Assembly: GCA_963931165.1 (NCBI GenBank)
Contig: OZ006985.1
Coordinates: 1-64,000, forward strand
Length of the DNA stretch: 64,000 nucleotides
Origin: Ornithoclostridium sp944380285
Lineage (GTDB): Bacteria; Bacillota; Clostridia; Christensenellales; UBA3700
Reading direction: 5' to 3'
The notes beneath the pieces are model-generated. The model had not been told where the DNA came from and made no database searches. It saw only the letters and a program-made list of their open reading frames with translations. Below are positions 24,262-34,271 of the stretch, in pieces. The translations under genes were made by a program, and so were the position numbers. How positions within the stretch are numbered: the stretch's first letter is position 1; each line of letters opens with the position of its first letter.

Positions 24262-24306
24262 CAACGCAAAAGCGGCGCCTGTCCGAGCGGATGGCAAACG
24301 CCGCCT
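24262..24306 (-). terminator. Hairpin repeat, copy 2, terminator of lipoprotein gene
   Basis: On the minus strand GGCGGCG..CGCCGCTTTT follows the stop at 24327. Same 45-base design as copy 1. Between the copies are three degenerate CAACGCGCC motifs (near 24129, 24190, 24241) and no gene. Confidence 0.5.
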
Positions 24307-24326
24307 ACGGTTTCACATTGCTTTCG

Positions 24327-25514
24327 CTATTTTTTTACGTTGACGGTCAATGTCACGGTGGACGACGCGTTGTCGATCTTGAGCCAAGACTTCCCGTCCT
24401 CGTCTTTGATGACGGAATTGCCCGCCCCCGCCATATAGTCGTACAGCATCAGTTCGTTGCCGTACACCTGGGAAAATTCGGGGTAGCCGTCCGTCTCGTA
24501 ATCGTTTGTGTAGCTGTACAGCGTCACGCTGACGCGGTATCTGTGCCCTTTAATGTACCCGATGGCGAACGTCTTGCTGCCCTTATTCGACAAAAGGAAG
24601 CGTTGCTGGGCATATTCTTCGGCTCCGGTATCGGGATCGGTCCCGTCCACCCAGTCGACGTCGTTGACGCTGACCACCACGACCAGCTTTTGGGGATCGA
24701 TGCCGTCGTCAAGGTCGAGATCGCCCTCGTCGAATTCGTACTCGACAGCAAGCGTAGTGTTGACCACCTCTCCCGGAACGACGGTGCCGTACTCGACGAC
24801 CTGCACGAATTTGGTGATCGTACGGTCGCTGCGGACGTCCTCGAAGATCAGCGTGGTAGAGCCGATCGACACCTTGGTCAAGTCGACGGTGAAGGTCGCG
24901 CCGTCGGTGTAGGCGCTGTCGCCTATCCTGTACGCGCCGGCGATCGCCTCGTCGGGGATCACGTCTTGATTGGTGGAAGTGACATTGATGTCGATCAGAA
25001 AGCCGTCGCCGTCCATCGACGCAAGGATGGCTTCTCCGAAGTCGACCTCGTATGTAGCCTTTTGGAACGAATATTCGCCGGGCGCAATCTGTGCGGGCGC
25101 GGCGACCCACTTCAAGCCGTCGTCCTCGTCTACGCTCGCCCCCGAATCGGTCGTCTCGACGGTGACTTCGACATCCCTGTCCGGCATCGTGAACGTATAT
25201 ACCGATGTGCTGCCCGCGCTTGCCGCTTCGTCTTTGACGATGTTCACGTCCGCCGCCGTGACGAACGTCACGATCTTCCAAGCCGGAGTGACGACGGTCA
25301 CCGTGATCGTGATGCCTGCGGACGCCGATGTGGCGCTCGTCGTAACTTCGACGTCGTCCGGCGCGGTGATCGAGATCTTATGGGCGATGCTGCCGCCCTC
25401 GCCGCCTTCTCCTCCGCCGGGCTGTGTGCCGTCGTCGCCGCATGCCGCAAGGCAAAAAGACAGCGCAAGTACGGCGGCGACCGCAACAAGCGCTGTGATG
25501 AGTTTTTTGTTCAT
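24327..25514 (-). CDS. Hypothetical lipoprotein
   Basis: 395 residues. Signal peptide MNKKLITALVAVAAVLALSF with lipobox CLAAC. A short Gly/Glu linker (GDDGTQPGGGEGGEGG) leads into beta-rich domains: an InlB/Big-like module (VTVETTD near 115), then Asp-rich Ig-like segments ending ASSTVTLTVNV. No catalytic motif seen. The ATG at 25514 follows GGAGGAAA. The leader carries a small hairpin (GGGCGT/ACGCCC, 25532-25546) next to the ribosome site. Confidence 0.75.
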   Translation of the reverse strand: MNKKLITALVAVAAVLALSFCLAACGDDGTQPGGGEGGEGGSIAHKISITAPDDVEVTTSATSASAGITITVTVVTPAWKIVTFVTAADVNIVKDEAASAGSTSVYTFTMPDRDVEVTVETTDSGASVDEDDGLKWVAAPAQIAPGEYSFQKATYEVDFGEAILASMDGDGFLIDINVTSTNQDVIPDEAIAGAYRIGDSAYTDGATFTVDLTKVSIGSTTLIFEDVRSDRTITKFVQVVEYGTVVPGEVVNTTLAVEYEFDEGDLDLDDGIDPQKLVVVVSVNDVDWVDGTDPDTGAEEYAQQRFLLSNKGSKTFAIGYIKGHRYRVSVTLYSYTNDYETDGYPEFSQVYGNELMLYDYMAGAGNSVIKDEDGKSWLKIDNASSTVTLTVNVKK

Positions 25515-25554
25515 TGAAATTTCCTCCTTTCGGGCGTCTTACGCCCTCACCGCA

Positions 25555-25583
25555 ATTGTATCACGAGATATGCCGTTTGTCAA
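25555..25583 (-). promoter_or_regulatory. Promoter of lipoprotein gene
   Basis: Minus strand TTGACA (25583-25578), 17 bp, TACAAT (25560-25555). From 25584 to 25868 no gene or signal is seen. Confidence 0.7.
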
Positions 25584-25868
25584 CGCAGCGCGCCACAAAT
25601 TTTTCAGCCCATTGCAAAATCGACTTCAAAACTCACACTTTTGATTACCGTAAATTTTAGCCTCAAAAATTGTCTTTCAGTTTGTTCGTCGACCGAACAT
25701 TATCGTTCGCTCTTTCTCCCCCGTTGCGCCGCATCGCCCGACTCAAAAGACACAAAGCGCACCTTACCGCCGAACATTCGACTTTGCTCTTTTTTCCCTA
25801 TCGCAACACTTAAAACAGAATGGTTTGCTCTTTCCCGCGATTTGAAAAGCATACTTTGAAACTATGGC

Positions 25869-25903
25869 AAAAGCGGCTTTGAGCAATTTTCAAAACCGCT
25901 TTT
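25869..25903 (-). terminator. Terminator of the DUF378 gene
   Basis: AAAAGCGG (25869-25876) pairs with CCGCTTTT (25896-25903), with an inner TTGA/TCAA pair and A/T tracts on both sides. Confidence 0.65.
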
Positions 25904-25961
25904 GTCTACCTTCCCGACCCTTTCGGGCCCTTTTGAGCACTCTTTGGGAGCGCTGTCACGC

Positions 25962-26210
25962 TTATGCGGCGTGTTGTTCTTTGCTTGCGCCCTTTTCGAT
26001 CGCGTTGATGCGCCTCGGGCTGAACTTGTTGTAGATCAGATAGACGACCGTCCAAATGCCGGCAAGTCCGACGATCGCATACAGTACCCTCGCCCCGATA
26101 TACGCCTGCGGAGTGAAGATCCAGTTGATGAAGTTGAAGTCGAATATGCCGACGCTCATCCAATTGAGCGCGCCGACGATCATCAATATCAATGCAAGCA
26201 CCGTTATCAT
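25962..26210 (-). CDS. DUF378 family small membrane protein
   Basis: 82 residues with two membrane helices and the DUF378 pattern: LNWMSVGIFDFNFINWIF, then RVLYAIVGLAGIWTVVYL. Typical family length is 70-80. Role unknown. GGAGGTGGC precedes the ATG at 26210. Single gene. Confidence 0.85.
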   Translation of the reverse strand: MITVLALILMIVGALNWMSVGIFDFNFINWIFTPQAYIGARVLYAIVGLAGIWTVVYLIYNKFSPRRINAIEKGASKEQHAA

Positions 26211-26318
26211 TGCGCCACCTCCTTGAGTTACTGAGGTTAGTTTGAGCGCCCGGCAAGGTTTTATTCATCTTCTTTCTTCCTATAAATAAATATATTTTAT
26301 CAACACGGGCACCAAAAT

Positions 26319-26720
26319 TCACAATGTCAAAAGTTCGGTCGCCGCGATCAAGAGCGACAGCGCGGCGCGTCCGCCGCCCTCTCTTGCGGAGGCGATGCGG
26401 GCAAGCCTGCATATGCCGATCGCGCAACTTTTGACCTGTTCGAGCGGCGAGCGCGAATAGGCGTTTGCCGGCGGCGATGCGGGAGTGCCGCCCAGCCGGA
26501 TCAACGCGTCCGCCGCCGCACCGAGCACTTCCCTCTCGCGGTCGTTGGAGCAATAGTCGAGACAAAACGTCAACACCGCCGCATACTCGCGGCAAGGCGC
26601 GGCAATGTCGGGTGAGCCATCGAGCACACTCTCGCGTGCCCTCTTGGCGGCGAACTCTCTGTTCATCGCGGCGACCTGCTTGTCGTCCGCCATCTTTTCG
26701 TCGTCATATCCTTCTCTCAT
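26319..26720 (-). CDS. Hypothetical protein
   Basis: 133 residues from the ATG at 26720 (MREGYDDEKM). Alpha-helical, Ala/Arg-rich, three Cys in the middle (PCREY, FCLDYCSN) and a hydrophobic C-terminus (AALSLLIAATELL). No family recognised. No Shine-Dalgarno fits any start, but TACAAT at 26732-26727 ends six bases before this ATG, so it may be another leaderless gene. The -35 is poor. Could be a non-gene. Confidence 0.45.
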   Translation of the reverse strand: MREGYDDEKMADDKQVAAMNREFAAKRARESVLDGSPDIAAPCREYAAVLTFCLDYCSNDREREVLGAAADALIRLGGTPASPPANAYSRSPLEQVKSCAIGICRLARIASAREGGGRAALSLLIAATELLTL

Positions 26721-26845
26721 ACCGTTATTGTACGGCAAGCGGCGCGCAATTATTACGCCGCCGATGTGCCGACAATGCTGTGCCGCATTTGCGCATTAAG
26801 TCCAAAAAAACTTGCGAGCATGGGAGCCGGAGAGGAAAATTTTTA

Positions 26846-26876
26846 GCAAACTTTGGCGCAACCTAACGCGCTATAA
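26846..26876. repeat. T/G-rich region repeat, copy 1
   Basis: Core GCGCAACCTAACGCGC preceded by GCAAA..TT. First of four copies across 26.8-27.85 kb. Confidence 0.55.
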
Positions 26877-27885
26877 TTTTTGTTGAATATTTTTTGTCGG
26901 GGATCATTTGCGTTAGATTTATTGATGTCGAATAGCGGTTAAATTGTTAAGTGTTTAAGTTTGCTGTTAAAGCATGGATTTTTTGAGGTGTTACGGATTG
27001 AAAGTTAAATTTTTGGTGAGTTTGGTTGCGGCTGTTGGTATTAGTTTTTGTGTTGCGACGGGTAAAATTCGGAAGGCATAAGCTGCCATGCCCTGCTCAA
27101 TTGTGGCTTGGTTGAGAGTATTTTTTTTTGCAAAATTTAGTGCAGCCTAACGCGCAATATCTTTGTTAAAAGTTTAGATGAGAAAAACCGGTAAGGTGTT
27201 TTATGGGATGGAAGTTGGTGTGAGGGGTGATGGAAAGATTTGAAAGATGGGAGTATTTTATATGAGGGTGGAGTTTTGGGTAGAGTTTGAGATTATACAT
27301 GCCATTTTTGAAGTGGCCGGCGTGTTGATTTTGAAAGTTTGCGCCGCTCTGCCCTGCGTGATTTTGGGCTGGCGATTGGCATTTTTTGCAAAATTTAGCG
27401 CAACCTAACGCGCATTGTTTTAGTAAAGCGCTTTATTGTGAGGATGGTTTTTGGAGAGAAAAAGAAAGTTGACGATTGAGGGGTAGGAGGTTTGCGTGGG
27501 GATAAGAGGTTTGCGTGGGGAGATGTCGGTGAATGTATGTTGTGGTGTAAATAGGTTTTGGGTTTAATTTTTAGAAGTGGGCTGAGGTTGAGATTTGGGA
27601 AAGTTGAATTTTGAAGGCATGGCTCTTTTGGGAAAAACGGAAGCTGTTTGAGCAATGAAATTTTAGAAGATCGAGGGGGTGAGGTGTTGTGTGATGGCAA
27701 AATGCCGGGGAGATTTTGTGTGAGTTTGGTTGCGGCTGTTGTTGGTAATAGTTTTTGTGTTGCGACGAGTATGAGCTGCTCTGCACTACTCAATTTCGGC
27801 TTTGTGAGGGGTGTTTTGCGAAATTTTGCGCTGCCTAATGCGCAATATTTAGTTATTAATTTTTTTGGAGTATTTAGAGTAACCA
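26877..27885. repeat. T/G-rich non-coding region with dispersed repeats
   Basis: About 1 kb strongly biased to T and G on the plus strand and with no credible gene. It holds three more repeat cores: 27130-27160 (GCAGCCTAACGCGC), 27388-27417 (GCAACCTAACGCGC) and 27818-27848 (GCTGCCTAATGCGC), each behind TTTTGCAAAATTTAG or similar. A longer unit is also repeated: GAGTTTGGTTGCGGCTGTTG near 27017 and again near 27723, both followed by AGTTTTTGTGTTGCGACG. Unit length ~130-150 bases. Confidence 0.55.
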
Positions 27886-28094
27886 TAACGGCAAAACCAA
27901 TGAAAAGAAAGGATCGCACGGCGGAAAAAGCGGCAGCCGTCGCCTGAGCGGTTCAGCGGGGACGGCTCCGCGCCGCCGCGCCTTTCGGTTTGGTTTTCCG
28001 CACCACTCTTGTTGCCGTTTCGCGGCGTGTGCTTGGCTGCGGCGAGCGCAGCGAGCCGCACTTGTCTATGACAAGCACACGCCACAGTGCCAAA
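27886..28094. repeat. ~210-bp direct repeat, left copy, flanking the R-M island
   Basis: Starts TAACGGCAAAACCAATG and ends GCCACAGTGCCAAA. About 93 percent of positions match the copy at 38295-38504. Internally GCGTGTGCTTG and CAAGCACACGC are inverted repeats around a variable loop. Small ORFs within it are not genes. Confidence 0.75.
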
Positions 28095-28164
28095 GTCAAA
28101 AACTAGATTAACTGTAAGTACAATTTCTTATCAGATAACCAAATCATTAGACATCAAAAATGTG

Positions 28165-31100
28165 TTAAGCAACTTCCCCTATCCAACCATAGCCCTGTAC
28201 GGCCATATCAATAAAATGATTCAGCAACAGGTTTGTTTTTAGTTTGAAAGACGAAGTATCGTAACTATTGGGCAAATCAGCATTCAAAGACAACTCAATA
28301 GCAGACCTTATCTTTGCCTTGGGCTGTTCGTCTTTATACCAATCGACAACTAGTAAGGAATCCTTCTGCTCGCATAATTTCTTATATAAATTTTTTGCCG
28401 AAAGTTTGACTTTTTGTTCATCGGATTTAGAAAGTTTCTTGTCTGCGATGAGCAAATCGAATATTTCAAGTTCTTCTTCAGTTAAGCCTTCGACATTTGC
28501 TCTGTTCTCTTCCTCTTTTAGCTCTGCGACCAGCTTTGTAAGTTGTTCGAAATAGTCTTCGTTTTCAGTTCCACCGGCATTGTAGGCATCAATTATTCGC
28601 TTAAACCTGTCGGCAAATTTTGAACGCGTGCAATTACGCTTTAGCATCTGTTCAAGAGCCTTTTCAATAAATGCCCTTAAGTCGTCTATTTCAATCGCTT
28701 TATATTGCGCTAATTTGATTTCTTTTTTCAGTTCGGCTATATCTATTTTTGAAAGATCAATAACCTTGGAGTCGTGGATAATGTATCCGCCATCGTTCTT
28801 GCGAATATTGCCGATGAAATCCGCATTGGTGGAAACACTATCATCCAAAAGCTTTGCCATACGCAGTCTTGCGCGTGCAATTTTTTCATCGTTAATCAAA
28901 TTAAAAAATAATCCGTGCAAATATGCCAACGCTGAAAAACTGGGATTAGACCAGCTTTTTTCGAATATTTCAGGCTTTGCCGCATCATATAAATTGACAA
29001 GAGTATTCAAAATGACTTTAATTTTCTCTTTGGATTCGTCCTTTGCAATAATGGTATTGTAAGCCTCTCTTAATTTATCTAATCTGTCAAAAGTATCCGA
29101 TTCATTTAATATACTTTCGATACTTATACCAAGTTCGGATAAACATGACTCAGCCTCTGCGACAGTAGCGTCTATATAGCTTATAAGTTTGTCAATGTCT
29201 TTCGCGGGAAACACCTCCCCGTCGGATCCGACTGCGTATTCTGTCAATGCCTTTTGCATATATTTGAAGACATTAACATAATCCACGATAATACCACAGG
29301 CTTTACCTGGGTAAACCCTGTTTGTGCGCGCAATAGCCTGCATAAGCGTGTGGCTTTTCATCGGTTTGTCCAGATATAATGTCGAGAGATTCGGCACATC
29401 AAACCCCGTCAGCCACATGGCGCACACAAAAACAAGCTGAAGTCTGTCGGCAGCGTCTTTGAACCTGTCTTCTATATCTTTTCCGTCTGGTGTAATTTCC
29501 GTCATTTTTTTGCGGTGTTGCGCAATATCCAACCCTAATTTTGCAAACTTTACATCTTCGTCCGCCTCTTCTGAAACGACGACAGCCATTTCAACGCTAT
29601 TCATATAATTAAGGATTTCCGTCAGCCTTTTCCTCTCTTCATCGGTTTTGGCAGCATTACGCTCTTTGATAATATTCTGTCTTTCAATTCCCCAGTAATG
29701 TTGAACTTTATCAAACATTTTAACGGCGGTATATTTATCTACAGATACCACCATGCCCTTACCCAAGAAACCGCGCCGAGGAAAATGATAGGCGATATCC
29801 TGTGCGATCTTATCCAATCTATCGTCGCGCTTAATCACTTCCAAAATGCGTGACGACGAATTTTCCAATAGTCGCGTTTCGTTTTCGTTCAGATTTTCGT
29901 CTTCGATAATGTCAAGCACATCGTCATCAAGAAAATCATTTTGCAAACCTACTTCCGGCACTCTGCGTGAATAGAAGAGCGGCACCGTTGAGCCGTCTTC
30001 GACAGACTGCGCAAAATTATATTCCGACACGTAATTGCCGAACCATTGATTTGTCAGTCGCTTTGCTCCAAGCAAAGGTGTTCCTGTAAACGCCACAAAA
30101 TTAGCGTTGGGCAAAGCCGTGCGCATATTCTCCGCAAGATCTTTGTATTGTGTGCGGTGAGCCTCGTCAACGAGGACAATAATATCGTCACGCGTAGAAA
30201 GAACAGGATACTTTTTTCCCTTATCGTATCTGAACTTATGTATCAGGGTGAAAATAAACTGTTTATTTGTTTGCAAATACTGTCTTAGCTGTTCGCCGTT
30301 TTTGGGTTGACACTCCTCTTTTTTACCGATTACTTCCGTGCGCAAAAAGTTTTTGTAAATTTGCGTATCGAGATCTTCGCGATCGGTAATAACCAAAAAG
30401 GAAAAATTGCCCGGGATTTTACGCATGACTTTGCGCGCAAACATTACCATGGAATAGCTCTTCCCACTGCCCTGCGTATGCCAGAAAACACCGAGCTTTC
30501 CTTTAAGCTCTTTACGGTTTTTCACAGACTCAATAAGATTGTTAACTCCAAGATACTGATGATTTTTTGCTACAATCTTTGTTTTTCCGTTTTCGAACAG
30601 AATAAAGTTTTCTACATAGTCGATAAGACGTTTTTTATCCAAAAGACCGTCTACAAAATACCGTGCCGAACTTTCCCCAAAGGTTTCCGGTTCTGATAAC
30701 GCTTTTCGATCGGGGTTTTCCTTTTCTGACTCAATTTTAAGCCACTCAAAGAAAAAATTATACGTGGCGTTGAATGCTCCGATCCTCGTTTCCAACCCGT
30801 TTGACAAAACGCAAAGCTGGTTGAAGGCAAAGAGGTTGGGCGTGTCTTTTATGTAGTCCTTCAAGTTTTTATTGTAAGCTTCTTCCACTTTTACTATACT
30901 GTTTTTAAGTTCGATAAAGACAAGCGGAAGCCCGTTGACAAAAATCAAAATATCCGGACGACGAAAATATACTTTGCCCTGAATCCACATTTGCGAAACG
31001 GCAGTAAAACTGTTGTTGTTAGGCTCATCAAAGTCAATGAGTCTTAACAGGACAAAGTCCTCTTTACCGTTTTTACGCACGGTTATTTGAATTCCGTTTC

Positions 31101-31404
31101 GGATACGGTTGTAAAGATTATAGTTTGTGTCCACGATATCCGTTGCCGTAAAATCCTTGCGCAATTCTTTAACGGTTTCGAGAATATACTCTTCGCCGAT
31201 ATCGGGGTTTAATTTTTTAAGAGATTGCAACAAAACAGCCGACAACACGCATTCACGTTTGGTAGCACGCATTGTACCGTCGTTTAAATCATCCCTTTTG
31301 GACGGATCCGGATTGCACCGCAAAATATCATAATTTAGCGGTGCCTTTCCCAATTTATCGAGTATTGCTCTTTCTATGTCGTCTTCGGATACAAAATTAC
31401 GCAT
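28165..31404 (-). CDS. hsdR: Type I restriction endonuclease subunit R
   Basis: 1079 residues. N-terminal PD-(D/E)xK nuclease domain with RPDILIFVNGLPLVFIELKNS (Asp, Glu, Lys of the catalytic core at about 150-166). SF2 helicase motor follows: Walker A TQGSGKSYSM, DEAH-type box VDEAHRTQ, motif III FTGTPL and motif VI QAIARTNRVYPGK. The C-terminal helical domain binds the methylase core. With HsdM and HsdS it translocates DNA and cuts unmodified DNA at a distance. Full length and intact. AAGGAG lies before the ATG at 31404. Low GC relative to the host. Confidence 0.95.
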   Translation of the reverse strand: MRNFVSEDDIERAILDKLGKAPLNYDILRCNPDPSKRDDLNDGTMRATKRECVLSAVLLQSLKKLNPDIGEEYILETVKELRKDFTATDIVDTNYNLYNRIRNGIQITVRKNGKEDFVLLRLIDFDEPNNNSFTAVSQMWIQGKVYFRRPDILIFVNGLPLVFIELKNSIVKVEEAYNKNLKDYIKDTPNLFAFNQLCVLSNGLETRIGAFNATYNFFFEWLKIESEKENPDRKALSEPETFGESSARYFVDGLLDKKRLIDYVENFILFENGKTKIVAKNHQYLGVNNLIESVKNRKELKGKLGVFWHTQGSGKSYSMVMFARKVMRKIPGNFSFLVITDREDLDTQIYKNFLRTEVIGKKEECQPKNGEQLRQYLQTNKQFIFTLIHKFRYDKGKKYPVLSTRDDIIVLVDEAHRTQYKDLAENMRTALPNANFVAFTGTPLLGAKRLTNQWFGNYVSEYNFAQSVEDGSTVPLFYSRRVPEVGLQNDFLDDDVLDIIEDENLNENETRLLENSSSRILEVIKRDDRLDKIAQDIAYHFPRRGFLGKGMVVSVDKYTAVKMFDKVQHYWGIERQNIIKERNAAKTDEERKRLTEILNYMNSVEMAVVVSEEADEDVKFAKLGLDIAQHRKKMTEITPDGKDIEDRFKDAADRLQLVFVCAMWLTGFDVPNLSTLYLDKPMKSHTLMQAIARTNRVYPGKACGIIVDYVNVFKYMQKALTEYAVGSDGEVFPAKDIDKLISYIDATVAEAESCLSELGISIESILNESDTFDRLDKLREAYNTIIAKDESKEKIKVILNTLVNLYDAAKPEIFEKSWSNPSFSALAYLHGLFFNLINDEKIARARLRMAKLLDDSVSTNADFIGNIRKNDGGYIIHDSKVIDLSKIDIAELKKEIKLAQYKAIEIDDLRAFIEKALEQMLKRNCTRSKFADRFKRIIDAYNAGGTENEDYFEQLTKLVAELKEEENRANVEGLTEEELEIFDLLIADKKLSKSDEQKVKLSAKNLYKKLCEQKDSLLVVDWYKDEQPKAKIRSAIELSLNADLPNSYDTSSFKLKTNLLLNHFIDMAVQGYGWIGEVA

Positions 31405-31415
31405 ATTGGGTCTCC

Positions 31416-33218
31416 TTATCTACTAAAATGTGTTTGAACCTGCCTTAAAAACACTTTTATATCTTCTCCGACCTCTTCTGATGTCATTTTCTTAGCGACG
31501 TCATATTTTTTACAACCTAAAACAGCCTGCAACCCGACTTTTTCTTTCATAAATATATTTTTTCCATCGCAACTCATTATTGCTTCTGGCGGATTTGCCT
31601 CAACATAGCCATGGTCATCAATCGCTAACGCAAATTTTTCTTGTAAATGTCTTTTCACTTCATCAATCGTTTTTCCTGTCGCTTCCGCAATGGCTTTAGG
31701 ACATAACAAATATGATTCTATGTTTTTTCTCCTCCATTGTAATAAAAGTATAGGGCTATCAGCAGGAAGAGCAATAGCTTTATATTTTAGTCCGTCACCA
31801 ACCACATTGGGATCATCCATATCGCGATCTCTTAGGCTAATACATTTTAACTCAGGTATGATTGAATGTAAATTGTCAAAAATTTTTCGCCTTGTAGCAT
31901 GACTATCCGTGTTTGCCCAATAAACAATTTCATTAGATAACGGAATACCGGATATATCACCAAGAATAGACAGTATTTTTTTATCGCTCTCATTCTCAAC
32001 AAATATTAATCGTTTATATTTTTTGAGCAAATCTAATTTTGGAAAATACTCGCTTCCAATCCCCGAGAGTACTGCGACGCGCATTAGTTCATCAATTAGA
32101 TACTTGCGTGTATCCATCGAGAATATGATTTCGAGCGGTGCTTGCTTTATCATTTCAACAGAATGTGTTGAGACAAGAATTTGTTTGTTAGGCTCACTTT
32201 CAATAGCTTCTCTTAATTTACTAAGCAACTCGCTTTGCAGGCTTGCATGCAAATGCGCGTCGGGCTCGTCCAACAACAAAACATCAATATTAGAACTATA
32301 GAGAATACAAAATATACTGAGCCATTGCAAATATCCGCTTCCTTGGGTAATAATATCGCGAGGCATATATTTGCTTTTGGGTAAAACCTCCCATTTCCCG
32401 TTTTCTTGGATCATTTTTCTTTCATTTATTCTTAACACTGTGTGAAAGTCTTCACTAAATGGTTCGATTTCCAATTGAGAAGAAAAAGTGACACACAAAT
32501 TATCTTGTAATTTCTGTAACGGGCTTTTTTCTTTCAATAATCGTTTATCTTCACTAGTCAATCGTGTTTTACCGGCTAACAACTGATCATGCAATTTTTT
32601 ATCTTCCAAATAAAGGTCATATATCATATTGCGAATTATAGAACCGGCCATCCCCCGACCTAAATATGCTCGCCTTTCCGCAACCGTTGCTTTATTCTCC
32701 TTAGGCAGAACACCTGCAAATGTAGGCAAATAAACCACCGATAACAAATGATCTTCAGCACACAAATTAGAAGCTGTAACGCGCATAAATAATCGATCAT
32801 TAACTAATGATAGACCTATTTCCAACATACGATCTATCTGATCATGATAATCCCAGATACATTTTATTCTCATTATGTATCCAGGATAATTATCCGGCCA
32901 TGCTGCTTTTTCAGAAGAAGACAGCTGCGTTTTCAAATTTGTCCATAAATGATTCAGCGATGGCACAGCGATAGGCAAAAACTCTTCTGCGCTCATTCCA
33001 AAACCCTCACCTGTACTCCATGAATCTTGATTAAAAATGTTTCGTCCTTTCTCATGGAGAAGAATCATTTTGCAAAATTCCCATACAGAAAGAGCATGAA
33101 TCAAAGTAGATTTTCCTGAATTATTTCCCCCAACAAGTAATGTTACGCCATTAGGTGTTAGCTCAAATTTCTGACGTTTATATTTTTTAAATCTAGTTAA
33201 TTCTACTTGTTTAATCAT
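31416..33218 (-). CDS. OLD-family ATP-dependent endonuclease (AAA-TOPRIM)
   Basis: 600 residues. N-terminal ABC/SMC-like ATPase: Walker A VGGNNSGKST (about 30-38), signature-region TQGSGYLQWL, Walker B LLLDEPDAHLH and STHS switch. C-terminal TOPRIM nuclease: RLIFVENESDKKIL (Glu) and LRDRDMDDP (DxD). This is the overcoming-lysogenization-defect architecture, also seen in GajA. No GajB-type helicase is adjacent. It lies between hsdS and hsdR like the rlo (R-linked) genes of other type I loci. GGAGGTGATC precedes the ATG. Likely an accessory anti-phage nuclease. Confidence 0.85.
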   Translation of the reverse strand: MIKQVELTRFKKYKRQKFELTPNGVTLLVGGNNSGKSTLIHALSVWEFCKMILLHEKGRNIFNQDSWSTGEGFGMSAEEFLPIAVPSLNHLWTNLKTQLSSSEKAAWPDNYPGYIMRIKCIWDYHDQIDRMLEIGLSLVNDRLFMRVTASNLCAEDHLLSVVYLPTFAGVLPKENKATVAERRAYLGRGMAGSIIRNMIYDLYLEDKKLHDQLLAGKTRLTSEDKRLLKEKSPLQKLQDNLCVTFSSQLEIEPFSEDFHTVLRINERKMIQENGKWEVLPKSKYMPRDIITQGSGYLQWLSIFCILYSSNIDVLLLDEPDAHLHASLQSELLSKLREAIESEPNKQILVSTHSVEMIKQAPLEIIFSMDTRKYLIDELMRVAVLSGIGSEYFPKLDLLKKYKRLIFVENESDKKILSILGDISGIPLSNEIVYWANTDSHATRRKIFDNLHSIIPELKCISLRDRDMDDPNVVGDGLKYKAIALPADSPILLLQWRRKNIESYLLCPKAIAEATGKTIDEVKRHLQEKFALAIDDHGYVEANPPEAIMSCDGKNIFMKEKVGLQAVLGCKKYDVAKKMTSEEVGEDIKVFLRQVQTHFSR

Positions 33219-33269
33219 TTGATCACCTCCAACTTCATGCCCATTATCACCTGTTTACCGACAATGTAT

Positions 33270-34271
33270 CTAGGCTTCATCAAAAATAACTAGCTCCAGC
33301 TCTTGATAAACCTGCATAGAGCCATCTATTACTTTTGCAAGATTCCTTTTAAATTTTTCCGCATTTATACTAGTACTAATACCGCAAAAATTTTTTATCC
33401 TACCCGTTTCATCTTTCAAGTGTTGATTGTTAATATCAGTAACAAATTTATCATAAGATGCTTCGTCAAAAGCAAGTCCTTCTTGTTCGCAATATTTTTT
33501 CAATACTTCTTTATCGTATAAATAATTCTCTATTTCATAACGCTTTAACACCCTGTGGTTGCTTCCATTATTACTCAAATAAATCTGTCGATCCCTTTCC
33601 GTAACATCTTTACCTGATGCTATATCTCTGTCTTTTAACACTAATATCTCAACAGAAGGAAAAACTTTTGACAAAATCATTATAGCAACTTCACTACGCT
33701 GATCAAGCTCGGTATTTCCACCACTAGAAACAAACAATGTTTCAGGATGTGTTTCTCCAAATATAGTATTATATACATCAGCATCCAATCCCTTTTCTCG
33801 CCCACCTGCACCAGGCTTGTCTGTTCCCTCACAATATACTATTTGTTTGGGGGAAATCAATCCTGTCAAATCATCTAATGCCGTAGCAAATAATCTTCTC
33901 CAATTCTCTCTGCTTTTCACCATCGGTTTCAATTCATAAGACTGAGATGCCCATTTGTTATTTTCGGAAAATTCAATAATTTGAGAAACATCATTGAGCT
34001 CATCCTGTAATGCGCGCAAAAAGCCTATACTATGCGTCGCAACCCATATCTGACAATTTTCAGGAATCATTTTGTTTATTTCAATCAAAAGTTTCCTCTG
34101 TATAGCAGTATTTAAATGCAATTCAGGTTCGTCAATTATATAAATCGAATCATTATAGTCATCTTTGCGAAGATACAAATCCAACAACAAATCAACAACC
34201 TCTTTTTCTCCTGAAGAAAGAACATTGTAATCAAAAGTAATGGTTGTATCTTCCTTTCTGAAATAGAAGGC
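33270..34271 (-). pseudogene. C-terminal part of a second OLD-family nuclease, cut by TGA
   Basis: Continues in the same frame as 34272..34877, separated only by the TGA at 34274-34272. Reading starts AFYFRKEDTTITFDYN, then the ABC signature NVLSSGEKEV, Walker B IYIIDEPELHLN, the His switch (VATHSIGF), and a TOPRIM domain with IVYCEGTDKPG (Glu) and LKDRDIAS (DxD). Restart is possible at TTG 34190, but this would lack the ATPase core. So the protein is probably inactive unless the stop is read through. Confidence 0.75.

Noticed and set aside
26740..28164. tRNA, retron or phage genes in the T/G-rich region
   Set aside because: No cloverleaf, reverse transcriptase or phage motif was found in either strand.
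31416..33218. Gabija system (GajA)
   Set aside because: The AAA-TOPRIM plan fits, but no UvrD-like GajB lies next to it and the context is a type I R-M operon.
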